Source: Catonia carolina (Eukaryota; Arthropoda; Insecta; Hemiptera; Achilidae). From it: DNA of 64,000 nucleotides. The notes beneath the pieces were generated by a model. It worked only from the letters and a program-made list of their open reading frames with translations. It ran no database searches and was not told the DNA's origin. The position numbers were made by a program, and so were the translations under genes. Below, one piece after another: positions 11,089-24,415 of the stretch (its first letter is position 1; each line of letters opens with the position of its first letter). The stretch is taken from positions 56,525,722 through 56,589,721 of the forward strand of contig JAQMRL010000005.1 of assembly GCA_035578175.1 (NCBI GenBank), written 5' to 3'.

Positions 11089-11486
11089 TGTTTAGGTCAA
11101 CAGCCGAAAGGCTGGTTTGAACCACTAGAGGTTTTACTAAGTAAAACCGAGGAGTGAGGGGGTTTACTATTGCCTTCCTCACTGTGTTGAGAGAGTATGT
11201 TTATCAGCATGCCAGGCTCTCTGAAAAGCACCTATTTTTTGTCCTGTAAATGACACCTTCACTTTATTCACCACAGGGTCCGGCTGCATAGTGAAATTCA
11301 TTACTCTCAGAGGAGATAACTCTGACCAGTGTATTTGTCACCTCTACCTCTTAAATAATTCTGTTCTTAAATAGTTCAGTCATATAATTGGCTGACTATG
11401 TGGTAAGAAACAGAACTATTTTTGTAGCCCTGGAACTAACAGATCGAGCGCAATTAATTTAACACACCACCTGCCAGTTATGAGCA
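11089..11486 (-). repeat. Repeat family R1, copy 2
   Basis: Minus-strand copy with the full set of R1 phrases ('gtttaggtcaacagccgaaaggctgg', 'acagggtccggctgcat', 'gctgactatgtggtaagaaacag'). The (AAC)n tail is degraded to GATG at its low-coordinate end. Confidence 0.8.
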
Positions 11487-12974
11487 AGTATGAAATAAAT
11501 CAGTGCTATTAGAGTGTTTTAGCAATTAAACCGGTTTGGCGTTCAGTTTTAAAACAGGTTCACTGTAACGAGCCAATAGGTTGTATTATAAGTAGAATAG
11601 TAAACACAGTAAGTAAGAACTCATTTTTTAATTTGTTTAATTGTAAATAACCATTTATTGTTTTATTTATGTTTAGTTTAAATCTGAAGCCTTTAAAACA
11701 TTTTGTGTTCAATCTACTAGTCTGTTATAAAGTATTTTATTGTATTGTGATAGGCTACTGTTCATAAATGATAATGAAAGAAAGTAAAATTTGTAGTAAC
11801 TATTATATTAAGTTTGAATGGAAGTTTTACTATTTATAAACCACCAGATTCCAAAACAACTCAAAGTAAATGTCAGAGTATGGTTGAATTGTGTATTATG
11901 GTATTACTAAATGAAACCCCCACTGATATTTGCTTAAATAATCGAGTAAAACAATTATCATAGTGGGATTGAATTAATTTGAAAGCCACATTAAGTATTC
12001 TAAAATATTTCATAATAAATGCTGAGATCTGTTGAACAAATAATCAGAAATGTGACGCAAATCTAACAACTATTTGGATTATAATAAATAGTTATATGTA
12101 AACCATTGTATTAAGATTCAACAGAAATTATTTAGGAAGAAATGTTATAAATTTATCATGAGGATTTGTAAAATAATGGAATAATATAGTATAACTACTC
12201 TATTGTGATTAAAATGACAAATCTTATTCCTTCTCTAGACTGAAGTAAATTAAATTAGTAATTATTTGCAATAAAGGATAAATTAACTGAGTTAACTTAA
12301 CCCGTAAATTGAAATACGGTAACTTACTAATGTCTAATGAAACGAGAACGAGAAATCACAGATGCTGATGCTGAATGTAACTAAATTTAATCGATCCGAT
12401 GGTTGCTCTTTTCAGTAATGCCACACAGTTCACAATCGATTCTGAATACCGTTCACTATCGATATAATATTAATTCCTTTAATTGACCGCTTGTCCATAC
12501 GTTCCATAAAACCGCACAATAGTGGTCGTGAGTTAAATCGATTTGCTTAGTTTGTCTCTTTAACAATTTAGAAACGTATTTGTGGTTCACGAATAAAATA
12601 TTTTTTCTTTCCCTTTCAATTAAAAAAGAAGGTAAGGTAAAAGTATTAAAACGATGGAAAAGTGTTAATATTTTTATATTTTTTAGAACATTCCTGAAAT
12701 ACTTTAAAAACTATAAATAAGTTAAAAGTGATGTAAACTAGGATATAACATTCCAAACACAGTAATTTAAATTTAAGAACTTCTGCATTATGTTTTTTCC
12801 TGTTATGTGTAATCTTTTGGTCACAGTTGTTATTATTTTTCCCCCCATTATAGGGCTAATTTTAGACCACGTGAGGTGACTTCAGACGTTTCTAGAAACT
12901 CGTTTTGCCGCCCATATTTTCAGCATTTGCCCACTCTCCTTTCTTCTGTCCACCCAGTGATCTATTTTTGCTTT
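11487..12974. other. AT-rich stretch, no gene seen
   Basis: No gene or recognisable repeat. The 12905-13114 plus open frame overlaps a possible transposase relic described next. Confidence 0.45.
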
Positions 12975-13310
12975 TCATGGAGTACGGGAGATTTGTACAC
13001 ATATTCCTGACTTCAAAAACGTGTCGCCAGAAGAAATTACAGAGTGGACTAAAACCGATAACGTTTATCGTATACGTAATATTGTCGGATGACGAAATCG
13101 TTGCAAAGTTTTAGCTGAGGAAAATATTAATAAGAATAGTGATGAAGGTGTTCCTGTTATGACTAATAGAGAAGCAAGAGAGCCTCTATTCTTCATACCT
13201 GATGAACAGTCAGGGTCAACCACTCTGAATTATACAGTAAAACAGGAAGAATTTGAGTGTGATAAAATTTTAAAACAGTTTCCCTTCGTATCGTACCGAA
13301 CAGCGTTTGT
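12975..13310 (+). pseudogene. Possible Tigger/pogo transposase C-terminal relic
   Basis: Across broken frames the plus strand reads LSDDEIVAK and then LAEEN and NKNSDEG, with EEITEW a little upstream. Acidic segments of the type 'DDEIV..V..EE' occur near the C-terminus of Tigger/pogo (CENP-B-like) DDE transposases. There are frameshifts and stops, and no TIR was seen nearby. This is a weak call. Confidence 0.3.
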
Positions 13311-15344
13311 CTTGAAGGGTGTAATATATTAACTTTTGAAACTTCTCCAGTTTGACGTCCACATAAGGTACACGAAATTCCGAGTACAAAAACGAATGCA
13401 CTGTTGTAAGGTCTTGCTATTCAGAATCACTTTTTTCTGAGATGATCAATTTCCTTAAAACCCATCACCTTTGTCTTCTCCAAAGAAATCAGAAGGTTAC
13501 AATGCTCAGCAGTTAAACTAAATACATATAACGATATATATAACCTTTTCGGAACATCCTCAGATTCTGCAAATCAAATCAAAGACCAAAACATCAGCGA
13601 AAGGCAAAAGTTTTAAAGGAGTAGAACTCACAAATTGTTTTGTTACATACTATTACATTCGATAATGATGACAAAAATTAAACAGAATTGAAAACAGAAA
13701 ATCCCTGTCGAATACATTGCGACACCCTTCGTTCATTGTGAACGTTTTTCATGTTTGTAACTGAATAAGATTTGTACCTAAATAAGTAATTCCCGTCTCA
13801 TAAAAACGATTCAACAAACTGAACATGCAACGTCGTTACCAAAGTAGTCATTCTATCGAAAATTCTGTTTATTACAACCATGTATGTTTTCAATCCGTTT
13901 TGTAAAACTAAACAAAATCCTCCCGTTAAAATATATTGAACTAGATTTTGTTTTTAAATTTTTGTATCCTTTAACAATTTATGTCATTGTCTCAAAGAGT
14001 TTTATATTCACTGATGTGTTAAACGATCCACAAATATTTATAATTTTATACCTAAAATGTACGTGAAATCGATTTGAAAAAAAGCTTCTCCAAATATAAG
14101 TAAACAAATCTTTTCTAAAAACGGTAATGTCAAATGACTTCTGGTATTACAATGAAAAAGGTAACAAATGACTAACATTTTTACAGTACCTCTTACTCCT
14201 TTGAACGATGGCTGAAATTTAGGTTAACGCATCACTCAATGCGTCGCTTCACCAAGCACTGTTCACTGTTCTCTTTTTTTTTGGTGGTTTCAGCCCACAG
14301 TGAATTCTGGAAACAAAGAAAAACAAAATTATACTCTCATACCAGTTTAGTAGTGAACGGTTTTTTATCTTTATTTTATTATACTAACTGGAAAACAAAT
14401 AAAACTGATATTTAAGTTAACACGTTTATTTATTTTTGCTTAAAACAATATATGAGCTTGTTAAATATTTTTTGTTAACTTTTTGCTACTTTCAGTCCAC
14501 TCGCTTAGGTGTTTAGCTATTTTATACATTAAATATAATCCCTAGGTGTTTGTTTCATATATATTTTCTTCTTACTTTTGTTATGAATTAACAATTTACT
14601 TAATTATAAAAACTATCACAGCCTGACTATGTATACCTTATTAAAGATCATTTTTTTCTATCAACTGAAAGAAAACCAAATTAATTTTCACTATACATTA
14701 AATAACTCCTGTAATACCCAATAATATTAAAAATTTAAAAGTTACCATATATTTAAAATAGAAAATTATTTTCTTTAAACTTTAGAAATTCATTGCAAAC
14801 ATTTGTGAACAGATTTGGTAATAATCTAGAAAAAATGTGAAGGAAATATAGATAACTTTTCATGAATTCTCATCTATATTTACATTCTGATTAGGCAAAA
14901 TACTGTTAAAGACTTAAGTAAAATATATGATACTACATGCCTCTTGGGGCAAAAGCCTAAAACTTGTGTAAGTAGACTTAGTATTATCTCCTTGTTGGTG
15001 TTTAATCATTTTGACAGTACTTTGGTATAAACTGTGTACTTTAAATACATTTTTTTCACATCATCTCTACTTTATTTACTAGTAATTTTCTTTCAACTTC
15101 CTTTACATTGGGTTATAACTGAAGGCTGGTAAAAACATCATTTGAGTAAAAATAACATAGGTATAAAACGTTTGCAGCAATGTTTCTGATGAAGATCTAT
15201 GCAGCAATGTTACAATGAAGTGACCCTCATCTCGCTCACTTCCACATGCATTCAAATTTGGGGCGAGATACGTGGAAATGGAAAAAATATAAAAGATAAC
15301 AGGTTCTAAGAAAAAAGAAAATTTTAGTTTTATGAACATATACT
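13311..15344. other. AT-rich stretch, no gene seen
   Basis: No gene or RNA feature is supported. Short open frames at 13884-14066 and 15103-15339 have no recognisable motif and lie in A/T-rich DNA. Confidence 0.45.
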
Positions 15345-16135
15345 GAGTGTCGCTTAAAATGGTTTAACATTTCTAATCTAATAAAATTTTCAAGATAAAT
15401 GCAAAATATGAAACTCACTCGAATAGAAAATACTATTTTATGATGATTAAAAAAATTTTGTTCGCAATCTTGGATTCGCCATCTTGAATATAGCTTTATT
15501 ATTTTAAACGGGAAGGTGGTCATGCGACACATGATTTCAATACAAAATTTCAAGACAATGTGATTGGCGAGAACGGCTCATCGATATCTCATACGGTTTC
15601 TAAAATATTCTTTCGACGTATTTCTTTACATTTCATTAACATCTAATTGAATGTCATGTGTATTATTACATATTATAACATGATTTTAAATTTAATTTAA
15701 AGTTTTATTCATGTATATATTTTATTTTAACTTGCACATTTGCATATATCTTAAAATTTCCCTTACATTCGAAATATTAAGCCGTTCTTGGACTTTTCAC
15801 CTATCCCAAGTAATTGCACATGACATTTAAAAAGGTGTTGCTGAAATAAAAGAAAGACGAATATCTTCCAAACCGTATGAGATATCGATGCGCGGTTTTC
15901 GCTTCACAAATTGTCTTGAAATTTTGCATTGAAATCATTGTCATATCCCCACCTTCTAATTTAAAAATATATAATTAAGTTACATTCAAGCGGACAATTT
16001 TTTTTATTCATCATAAAATAAATATTGTTTTCGAGTGAGATTCTCATTTGCGTGTATTTTTAAATTTCCCTTACATTCAAAATATTAAGCCGTTCTCGGA
16101 CTTTTGGGGTACCCAGTAAGTATAGAATGGTCCAG
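15345..16135. repeat. Imperfect inverted-repeat element with an internal direct repeat
   Basis: A segment at about 15390-15640 recurs in inverted orientation at about 15865-16050. Shared pieces include 'atcgatatctcatacggttt' against its complement near 15885, 'atttcaagacaat', and 'attttatgatgaa'. In addition 'aatttcccttacattcgaaatattaagccgttct' (about 15755) is repeated directly near 16063. The arms have diverged noticeably. It is probably a non-autonomous transposon (foldback or MITE-like), but the ends are not defined. Confidence 0.5.
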
Positions 16136-18855
16136 AAAAGCGTATTTGATAGTAAAAAAGAAAGATAGATAGATAGAAAGATATAGAAAAAGAAAAGATA
16201 CGTAGTAAAAAAGGAGTATTTGAAGAGAAAAGCAGGTATTTTATAGTTGTAAAAATTACAAAACACAGAACAGATAGTTAATAGAGACTGAAAAAAGTAT
16301 TAAGGGAAAAAGATATTTAATAGGATAAAGAACAGAAATGATTTTAGAATACAGGTTAAAGAACTTGAGGGATTCCAAGAACAAGAAATGGTTAAAAGAA
16401 AGAAAGAGTTTAGGTGAAAAAATTAAAAAATGGTCAGTAAAGACAAAAATATAAATGAAAAGGAAAAACATTAAGCGTGAGCAAAGCTCATTTTAAATGG
16501 TTTTTATTAAGTCAAAACGATGAAAGAAAATGAAAAAAAGAAAACCATTCAAATAATAAACCGAATTTTGAGTTATTAAAAATGTTAATAATTAAAGTAA
16601 CTTTATCAAAACAAGTTTATCATTATGAATATATGCCTACAAATGTTTGCACCAAGGTAACTATACTTTACAATTTTGGTATTTAATGGTAAAGTTTTGT
16701 TAATAAATCAACTAAATTTCCCGAATATTAAACTTTTAGTTTCAAATAATTTCCACTTAGTTATAAACTCGTTCTGAAAATAGTTATTCGTAGGAAATCT
16801 CCAACATTGAGTGAAATAACGTTGTCAAAGACAAAATTGACAATTGAAGCAAATGTAGGGTCTACCTAAACTCCTGGCAAAGTATTTACTTTAAAGTAGG
16901 CCTACATCCAACAGCATTAAGTTGGGTAACCAAATTCTCTTACTCAGTAGGCTGGGCTACATTAGTGTATGTTAGTGACAGACCTATTCGGACTAGTGCC
17001 AAAGGGTTCTCTTTGCTTTTACACCTTTGAGTTGTACTGAGAACAACTGCATTTTCCCATTAACCCGGAAGCATTGGGCACTGGTTTCACCCAGCCTTTA
17101 ATTCCCTTTACCTCAATTCCATCTGTACTGCTTAAATACAATTATGCTTCACTAAATTACAATGTACTCCCGTAAGTGAATTTTTAAAACTTACTTTTTA
17201 TTACGTTCTACGTTAAAAATAACAAAGAATTCAATTTGTTTCAGTTTTTCCAGAGCAAAACGTGCATATTTTCCCAGAAGTACAACCTTGCAATACCGTT
17301 ACTACTAACTGCTCTTTTAAAATCCAGAGATATTAAATTTTATATGGATAAGTTCTGTTTGTCTTTGTAATTTATAATATTGTGACAATATCTAAAAGGA
17401 AAGTGTTGGTTTCAGAATCCTCTGGCAATAATATTAGTTGATAAAATAATAAGGTTATTTCCAAGAAATGTTCAGAAAAATTGTGTAAAAATGGTTAGGT
17501 ATAGTATAGGCTAATTGTTGCAATGGCTACCTGAAAGAATCGGGGTATCTGTTTAGATAATTAGCTTTTCTGTTATTTATTTATTTGAATTGAACTGTTT
17601 GCAACACGCTTAATTACAGAAACAATATTTCATTACAGAGCAAAGAAAATATAGAAAAGGAAAAAGAAAAGAAAAGAAGAATACAAACAAAAATAGTCAA
17701 TAATGCAAACAGAATTAATTATACATAAAACAGAATACACATAGGTTTTTACAAATATTCATGAGAGAGGTCCAAAACAATAAATTAACACACACATCAT
17801 GTGAAATGCTTGACAACGTCTTGAAAGATTTAAGAATTTCTGACCTATACGATGCTCGGCACTGACAAAAAGGATCTATTGTCGCAATTCTGTCCATGAT
17901 ATTATAATTAACTGGCGAATAAGCTGCATAATTACTGAAGGAAGATTTGTTAAAAACATATTTTTTTAACGGTTATAAAAACTTGGGACGCGAAAAGGGA
18001 TTTTTCCAAGCGTATAATGATTATTTATTTCACCACACAATATTTTCTTCAAATATATTAGTGAAGCTAATTGACGCCTATTTTCCAGTGTTTGCACATG
18101 AAAGGTACCTATACTATTTTTCAGCGCTGATGAGCTCTGAACGTACGCATTGCCCCCTACCCACTTCATAGCTAGCCAATGACTTGCCAGCAACGTTGCC
18201 AACACTTGCTCTTGTAGCTCTGTTATATATTTTGTCAGCCTTTTTTGGTCTTTCAATTACAATAACCTATGAACATACAAACAGATGATTATTATAAAGT
18301 ATTGCATGTCAGAGCGCTCTATAATCGATGTGTTCAGTACGAGATGCAAGACACGAGTGAACTACTGCGGTTTTTACACAAAGGCGCGCGTAATGTTTAT
18401 CACGCTGAAACAATCGTACAGTCTGACAACTCTGGCAAACGTTCTGATCAGTCTAAACGCGTGGAACAACAGAGTTCATCAACCGTGAAAAGCATTATAG
18501 TAAAGTATTAACTATTATCTTGTTAAGTATGTTATGGTGTTATAATGTGTTCTTTAATCAAATATAATGTTTTAACCTTTTGTTAAGATGCATGCGAAAC
18601 CAAAAGAAAGACTTTGTGTTTTTATTTTTACATAGAAAAATGTCAGTTAATCTAGAACCCCGATGAGTCAGGTATTTAAATAGCTAGGCCTTCTTAAAGT
18701 TAGTTAGTCTTGATCTGTCATTCATGAGTGAATTGTGTAGTTGAAGCTAATTGGATACTGTGTATTAATAACGTTTTTATGAAAAGGTTCAGCGTATTGT
18801 AAACATCATACTATTTGGTTGTGGATATTATTTATTTAAATTAAGTGCGAGATTA
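16136..18855. other. Purine-rich then unremarkable stretch, no gene seen
   Basis: 16130-16570 is strikingly purine-rich on the plus strand (GATAGATAGATAGAAAGATA near 16162, then GAAAAG-type repeats), a simple-sequence bias that creates chance minus-strand frames. From 16570 to 18855 no gene is recognised. Open frames at 17947-18171, 18269-18511 and 18285-18488 lack family motifs and were not called. Confidence 0.45.
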
Positions 18856-18859
18856 TCTA

Positions 18860-19215
18860 GTTAATGTATGGCAGTGAGTCCTGGATACATACAAAAAAGG
18901 TAGATGGCAAAATCCAGGCTGCAGAAATGAGATTCTTACGAAGTGTATATGGATGTAGCCGAAGAGATAGGCTACGAAATGAAGAAATTAGAAAAACACT
19001 GAATGCTTTACCGTTGCTAGACAAAATCAAGCAGAACAGGAGCAGATGGTGCAGCCATTTGAATCGCATGCCAGGCGAGAGAATACCAAAAGCCGCCAGA
19101 AACTACAAACCTACAGGAAGAAGAGATATAGAACGACCGAGGAATAGATGGGTACCGGAACAGGTTCAAGAAACCTAATCCTTGGAAGTGAAGAAGAAGA
19201 ATAAGAAGAAGAAGA
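18860..19215 (+). pseudogene. Non-LTR retrotransposon RT C-terminal fragment with (AAG)n tail
   Basis: The open frame 18864-19178 (104 codons) reads MYGSESWIHTKK, then IQAAEMRFLRSVYGCSRRDR, then HLNRMPGERIP and GRRDIERPRNRW. This is the conserved post-catalytic C-terminal region of an insect non-LTR retrotransposon reverse transcriptase (the '.YGSE.W', 'AEMRFLR' and 'RP..RW' signature). It is 5'-truncated: the catalytic YADD/FADD region is absent. The frame stays open to its end, then runs into GAAGAAGAAGAATAAGAAGAAGAAG at 19187-19213, the element's 3' tail. Truncation at the 5' end plus a microsatellite tail is what target-primed reverse transcription leaves. Confidence 0.75.
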
Positions 19216-19275
19216 TTATCTAGTTAAGTTCATTTATTGTCAATCATTTATTATAATTAGTTTATTTTTTAATAC

Positions 19276-19666
19276 ATGCCTATGACTGGCAGTTGGAGTG
19301 TTAAATAATTTGCACTTAATCTGGTAGTTTCAGAGCTACAAAAAATAGTCTGTTTCTTATCACATGGACAGCCAGTTATATAGTTGAATCATTTAAGAAC
19401 AGAAGAGGTAGAGATGTAAAAGACACTAGTCAAGAGTTATCTCCTCTGAGAGTAATGAATTTCATTGTACAGCCAGACACTGTGGGGAATGAAGTGAAGG
19501 TGTCATTTGCAGGGTGGTAAGTAGATGCTTATCCGAAGGCCCGGTATGCTGATAAGAATACTTTTCCACTCAGTGAGAAAGGCAATAGTAAACCACCTCA
19601 CTCCTCGTTTTACTGAGTAAAACTTCTAGAGGTTCAAACAAGCCTTTCTGCTGATGACCTAAACAC
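19276..19666 (+). repeat. Repeat family R1, copy 3
   Basis: Plus-strand copy from 'tgcctatgactggcagttggagtgtt' to 'gctgatgacctaaacac'. It sits about 60 bases after the LINE tail and is moderately diverged from the other copies. Confidence 0.8.
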
Positions 19667-19829
19667 ATTTATAATAGTTATCAATTAAATTATAGTATTT
19701 GTTATTTAATTGTACAATTAAGTAACATTATCATTTGTAATTTATAATTTTAAAATAGGCTTAAATACTTGTAATTTTAAACGATGGTTTGTCGATTAGT
19801 TATTTTACCAAGATCCCGAAATGGACCTT

Positions 19830-19975
19830 AGTGATAGGTATCATATAAAATCAATATCTCAGTCATTAGCGACTACTGTGGGTTTGAGCGAATAATAATT
19901 TTCCAGACCAAAGCCAAAAATCAAACCCAGAACCTTCTGCTTTGCAGTGTAGCACACTTACCCGTGACTCACATA
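19830..19975 (-). repeat. SINE family S3, copy
   Basis: 'actactgtgggtttgagcg', 'attttccagaccaaagccaaaaatcaaaccc' and a decayed tRNA-like head ('tagcacacttacccgtgactc') match the minus-strand S3 copy at 56810-56967. Confidence 0.55.
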
Positions 19976-20645
19976 TGTAGTTAATTTTTTTTTCAGAAAT
20001 TATAACTACATGAAATAAAACGATGACATTCTATTCTTTACTTTTAAAATTGAAAATAAAATATGTGGGGGATTTCTTTCCATTATAGTGTATATTATTT
20101 TAAATAAATTTCTTATACAGATTGGTTTGACTTAAAACAGAATATTCTAGAAGATTAGAGAAGTTTAGCGTTAAAATATTCATCAGGCAAAGAACATATA
20201 CCACATTGCTACTACAGGAGGAAAATTTTTAGAAAATCTTTCAAGTTCTGAAAAATAAACATGGAAAATACTTTATTATCCCATCACTTAAGCTTTAAAC
20301 CCAAGTCTTATCCAAATACTATACGAAGAAATGTATTTTTTGATAAGAACAAAGCTGATCCTCTTGGCGTTTGTACGTCAGATAGAAGTCATGGTAAAAT
20401 CCTCCCTCATGCATAGGCACGCGTTCTCATATTTCTTTAGATCGTTTTATTTTTTTATTATTATAAATATATTATTTATTACTTTAATTTTCGTTTACAG
20501 CCAGTACGGTCATTTGACACATGATATACTCAAGTTCTGACGAAGAAATCCCTTTCCTTCTGTTAAAATCGTTTATCACTTTCGAGAAAATTAAAACTAC
20601 GATTTTTAGTCTTGTGTTAATTTATTTTTCACAGTATTTTTATGT
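19976..20645. other. AT-rich stretch, no gene seen
   Basis: No supportable feature. The small frames at 20331-20540 and 20521-20811 are chance or overlap the LINE below on the wrong strand. Confidence 0.45.
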
Positions 20646-21035
20646 AGCATCTTCTTCTTCTTCTTATTGTGCCCTCTATGATTGGATATTGGCAATCATG
20701 TCGGCTATTCGAACCATGGACACCGCAGCTTTGAACAGCTTTGCTGAGATACAACGAAACCAGCAGCGAAGATTCTTTATCCAAAAGATTCTTCTTCTTT
20801 ACACATCTTGAATCTTGCCTTGTAATATCAACCGAAGCATTTCATATCTCGGTCCACGCATAATATGACCCAGATATACCATTTTCCTTTTTGGTTGGTG
20901 TAAACAAGCTCCTTTTCTGTTCCCATTCTCCGCAAGACTGTCTCGTTTGGGTAAATTCTCGTTGGGTGATTCGTCCAGAGCATTTTTAGCATGCGCCTGT
21001 ACAACCGAAGCTCAAACGCCTCTAAGTATTCTACA
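20646..21035 (-). pseudogene. Non-LTR retrotransposon RT C-terminal fragment (minus)
   Basis: The minus strand reads, through frameshifts, LGHIMRGPRYEMLRLILQGKI, then an LFKAA segment and RIADMIANIQ. This resembles the 'GH..R...Y.LL..I..GK' C-terminal region of insect LINE reverse transcriptases and the remnant at 32095-32275 (LLQAILQGKIFGKRG...RIAMMIANIRNG-like). The low-coordinate end is a CTTCTTCTTCTT run (20651-20663), that is an (AAG)n tail on the minus strand. Frames are broken, so the copy is dead. Confidence 0.6.
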
Positions 21036-21651
21036 GATATTCATCTTCTATGAATATAAATAATATAAGTATGAATATGAATATAATATAAGTAATAGTA
21101 CAGTCATTTACGTGGCATGATTATAATTAATAGATATTCAGATAAATTTGGAATACTGCTAAGAAAATAAGTCAGAAATAGGGCTCAAAATTGTTCAGAA
21201 GTGGCTGAACAAAAATGTTTTTACGATGAACTAGGATAAGCCTCATTTTCCGTATTTTTTCCTAAGTCAGCACTTTTTCACACACTTTCACGAAATCAGC
21301 ACTTAATATCTCATAGCTGTTCAGGATTTTCCAGTTGCAGATGTCGGAAATTAACTAAGAAATATCAAATTAAAATCAATATTTTCTTAGATGGGAGGAC
21401 CATATTAATAGATTAGTCACAGTCTGAAATTAGAAAACTGTAGTTGTCATGACATAAAGAGACAATGAATATCTCTGAAAAATGATATTGTAGGTTTGAA
21501 TATTTTAATGAGCCAACGAAGTGGTAATACCACGAAAGTACTTCACAGTCAAAAAGTGTTTTTACTTACTCTTTGACCGTTCTTCTAGTTTTATAATAAA
21601 TTTATAATAAAATTTTAAAAAATCATTAAACGGTAGATGTAACAGCAGTTC
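21036..21651. other. AT-rich stretch, no gene seen
   Basis: No feature seen. Confidence 0.45.
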
Positions 21652-22050
21652 TGTCTACAACAGGCAGGTAGAGTTTTATATTATTTGCACTCGATCTGAT
21701 AGTTTAGGGCTACAAAAATTAGTTCTGTTTCTTATCACTTGGCCAGTCACTTACAAGACTGAAACATTTAAGAACAACAGAGGTAGAGATGTAAAAGATC
21801 CTAGTCAGAGTTTTCTCCTCTGATAGTAATGAATTTCATTATACAGCCAGACCCTGTGGTGAATGAAGTGAAAGTGACATTTGAAGGGTGGAAAGTAGAT
21901 GCTTTTCGGAAGGCTGGCATGCTGATAAGCATTCAGTTCGATTAAACAACTGAAGGCAATAGTAAACCACCATACTCCTCGTTTTACTTAATAAAACTTT
22001 AGAGGTTCAAACCAGCCATTCCGCTGATGACCTAAACAACAACAACACAA
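21652..22050 (+). repeat. Repeat family R1, copy 4, with clear (AAC)n tail
   Basis: Plus-strand copy ending 'ccgctgatgacctaaacaacaacaacac', the clearest example of the (AAC)n tail that marks the 3' end of the family. Confidence 0.85.
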
Positions 22051-22737
22051 TAAAAGTGTTTAATAAGTTAAAATTAAAATGTAACATATTTATTTTTTTT
22101 GGAAAATGAAAACCTATTATTATTATTGGGTTTATACGAGTTACGAATTCATAAACTTTGAACCTTTAAATTGAAATGTTTCACCTATGTATCATTTTTC
22201 AACAATTAAAAATACAATACATAGAATAAACTAAAATAGATGAAACACAAATAAAGAGACTTTTGAATTTACATGATTTTGAAATTTTCGAAGCATGAGC
22301 TAATTCCATACCTACACGGTGGTGCGGGTAAAAGTCCCTATGTTTATTCAATGATAATTTTCGTTTGTTTTAGTTTATTTCATACTTTATCTAATTGTTC
22401 GTATACATGAATAAATAAACATATCATAATAGCATTCAGAGGTATTTCTGAAGCATTTGCTTGTGTGAAAAATTATTTTCATGTTTTTCTGAAATTTCAT
22501 AACTTTTTAATAAACAATAGAGCTTGTATATACTATTTACTTAAGCTATCGCAACTGAAATTATTGTTAGTTTTTATCATTCTCTTATGATATTTTTATC
22601 TCCATAATTGTAACGTGGTCACTAAAATTGAAACGGTTCATACAATCATTATAACATTTATTAAAAAAAAAAACTAAGTTACTCGGATGAAAGATTCGCG
22701 AACAATGTTTATATTTTAAAAGTAAGTAAGAGATTTT
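22051..22737. other. AT-rich stretch, no gene seen
   Basis: Nothing recognisable. Confidence 0.45.
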
Positions 22738-22925
22738 ATTGTGGTGAATGAAGTGAAGGTACCACTTGCAGGGTGAAAAGTAGATGCTTTTCAGAGAGCT
22801 TGGTATGCGCATACTTTTCCATTCAGTGAGGAAGGCAATGTAAACCACCTATATTTCTCTATTTCCTTAGTAAAGCCTCTAGACGTTAAAACCAGGCTTT
22901 TGGCTGATAACCTAATCAACAATAA
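22738..22925 (+). repeat. Repeat family R1, copy 5 (5'-truncated)
   Basis: Contains only the 3' half of R1, from 'tgtggtgaatgaagtgaaggt' to 'aacctaatcaacaat'. Loss of the 5' part with the tail retained suggests an incomplete reverse-transcription product. Confidence 0.75.
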
Positions 22926-22985
22926 AAGATTTCTATGATTTTTAATATAAAATCCTACCTAAGTACATTTTGAGCTATACTAGTA

Positions 22986-23382
22986 TTGTTGTTGTTTAGG
23001 TCAACAAACGAAAGGCTGGTTTGAACCTATAGAGGTTTTACTAAGTAAAAACGAGGAGTAAGGTAGTTTACCATGCCTTCCTCACTGAGTTGAAAAAGTA
23101 TGCTTATCAGCATGCCAGGCCCTCCGAAAAGTACTTTCTACTTTCCATCCTGCAAATGACATCTTCACTTCATTCATCACAGAGTCTGGCTGTATAGTGA
23201 AAGTCATTACTCACAGAGGAGATAACTCGGACTAGTGTATTTTACACCACTACCTCTAGTTATTAAATACTTCAAACATATAATTGACTAACTATGTGAT
23301 AAGAAACAGAACTATTTTTTGTAGCCCTGGAACCAAGATCGAGTGCAAATAATTTAACACTCCACCTGCCAATTATGGGCAA
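22986..23382 (-). repeat. Repeat family R1, copy 6
   Basis: Full-length minus copy starting at TTGTTGTTGTTTAGG (its tail) and ending 'cctgccaattatgggcaa'. It lies head-to-tail opposite copy 5, only 60 bases away. Confidence 0.8.
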
Positions 23383-24415
23383 TACTAGTATTATAAAGCA
23401 GTAACATTATTTTGTTCGTGTGAGGTAATCTCAAAGACTACCCAACCGATTTGAAAGATTCTTTGCCTGTTCTAAAGCAGCTTACAGATTAACTAGCTAT
23501 TACTTCTTTTTTTGAAAAAAAATGTGATGACTATTCATGAATCATTGTGGTCTTAGTTAAGATTAATATTTTTATTCGCCCTGGGAAATGACTAGGGGAC
23601 GGCTTTGACTGTACCGAATGTGAGTGAGATGAAAAGTGTAAGGAACTTACCATTAGTATACTGCTCTGGTAAGCCAAAAAGCCGTAACTGCATGGAGTAT
23701 GATATGCAGGAAATATGCAGGACTTTGCATTTTGGCCTAAGCAACTTGTTAAAAATATGCAGGTTATCCGACTTCATACTGTTGCATGCAAATTTTACGC
23801 CAAAGAATCAGAAAAATACTTCAGTTTTTTCCTAAATGCTTGTTTATTAAAATTTATGCAGATACAGTTAAGGCATTCATGTTATAAGAAGCAAAAAAGA
23901 GGTAACCTTTATGTCTCGTATAAGGTTGTAGATACGGTATTTTGGCTTAGTTTTTTGGATATCTCATACTTTTAAACACAAGAATCAATTCAAAACTCAA
24001 ATTTAGTTTTTTTGCAGTTACATCTTTTTGGCTTAGTAGGGCAGTATAATATTATAGTATTATCATTCAAGTATCACGAAGAGAATTATCTTATTCTCTC
24101 GAACTATTAAATTTCAATTAAACTACAAGAGGTGCTCATTTTAAGCTGAGTTACCCTGTCGGAGGTTGGATGGAAATTCCAGTGGAACACTGGATTGATG
24201 GACATAATTGTGTTATGAGGTGAATAACTGATTGTTCCAGTTATGTGTAAATTATGTTACCCTGAAGAAGCAGCCCTTTCATATGACAGCCTTAATTAAA
24301 CTATCGGAAGAAAAATACCATATTAGGCAAATTATTAACGAAATAAGTACTGAAGTCGATAAATGTCATGGTAAACAGGTTATTAATCCCTAACTGGAAA
24401 AGTGAAATACATAAA
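23383..24415. other. Intergenic stretch, no gene seen
   Basis: Open frames at 23605-23835 and 23715-23975 overlap in different frames and have no recognisable motif. No repeat of this segment is seen elsewhere in the window. Confidence 0.45.

Noticed and set aside
16056..16471. Phe/Leu-rich minus-strand frames as membrane proteins
   Set aside because: They arise from the purine-rich plus strand; the hydrophobicity is a composition effect.
18269..18511. Plus-strand frames 18269-18511 and 18285-18488 as a small host gene
   Set aside because: Overlapping frames without motif, splice context or repeat support; probably chance.
23605..23975. Two overlapping plus-strand frames as a gene
   Set aside because: No recognisable motif and similar-length frames exist on the opposite strand.
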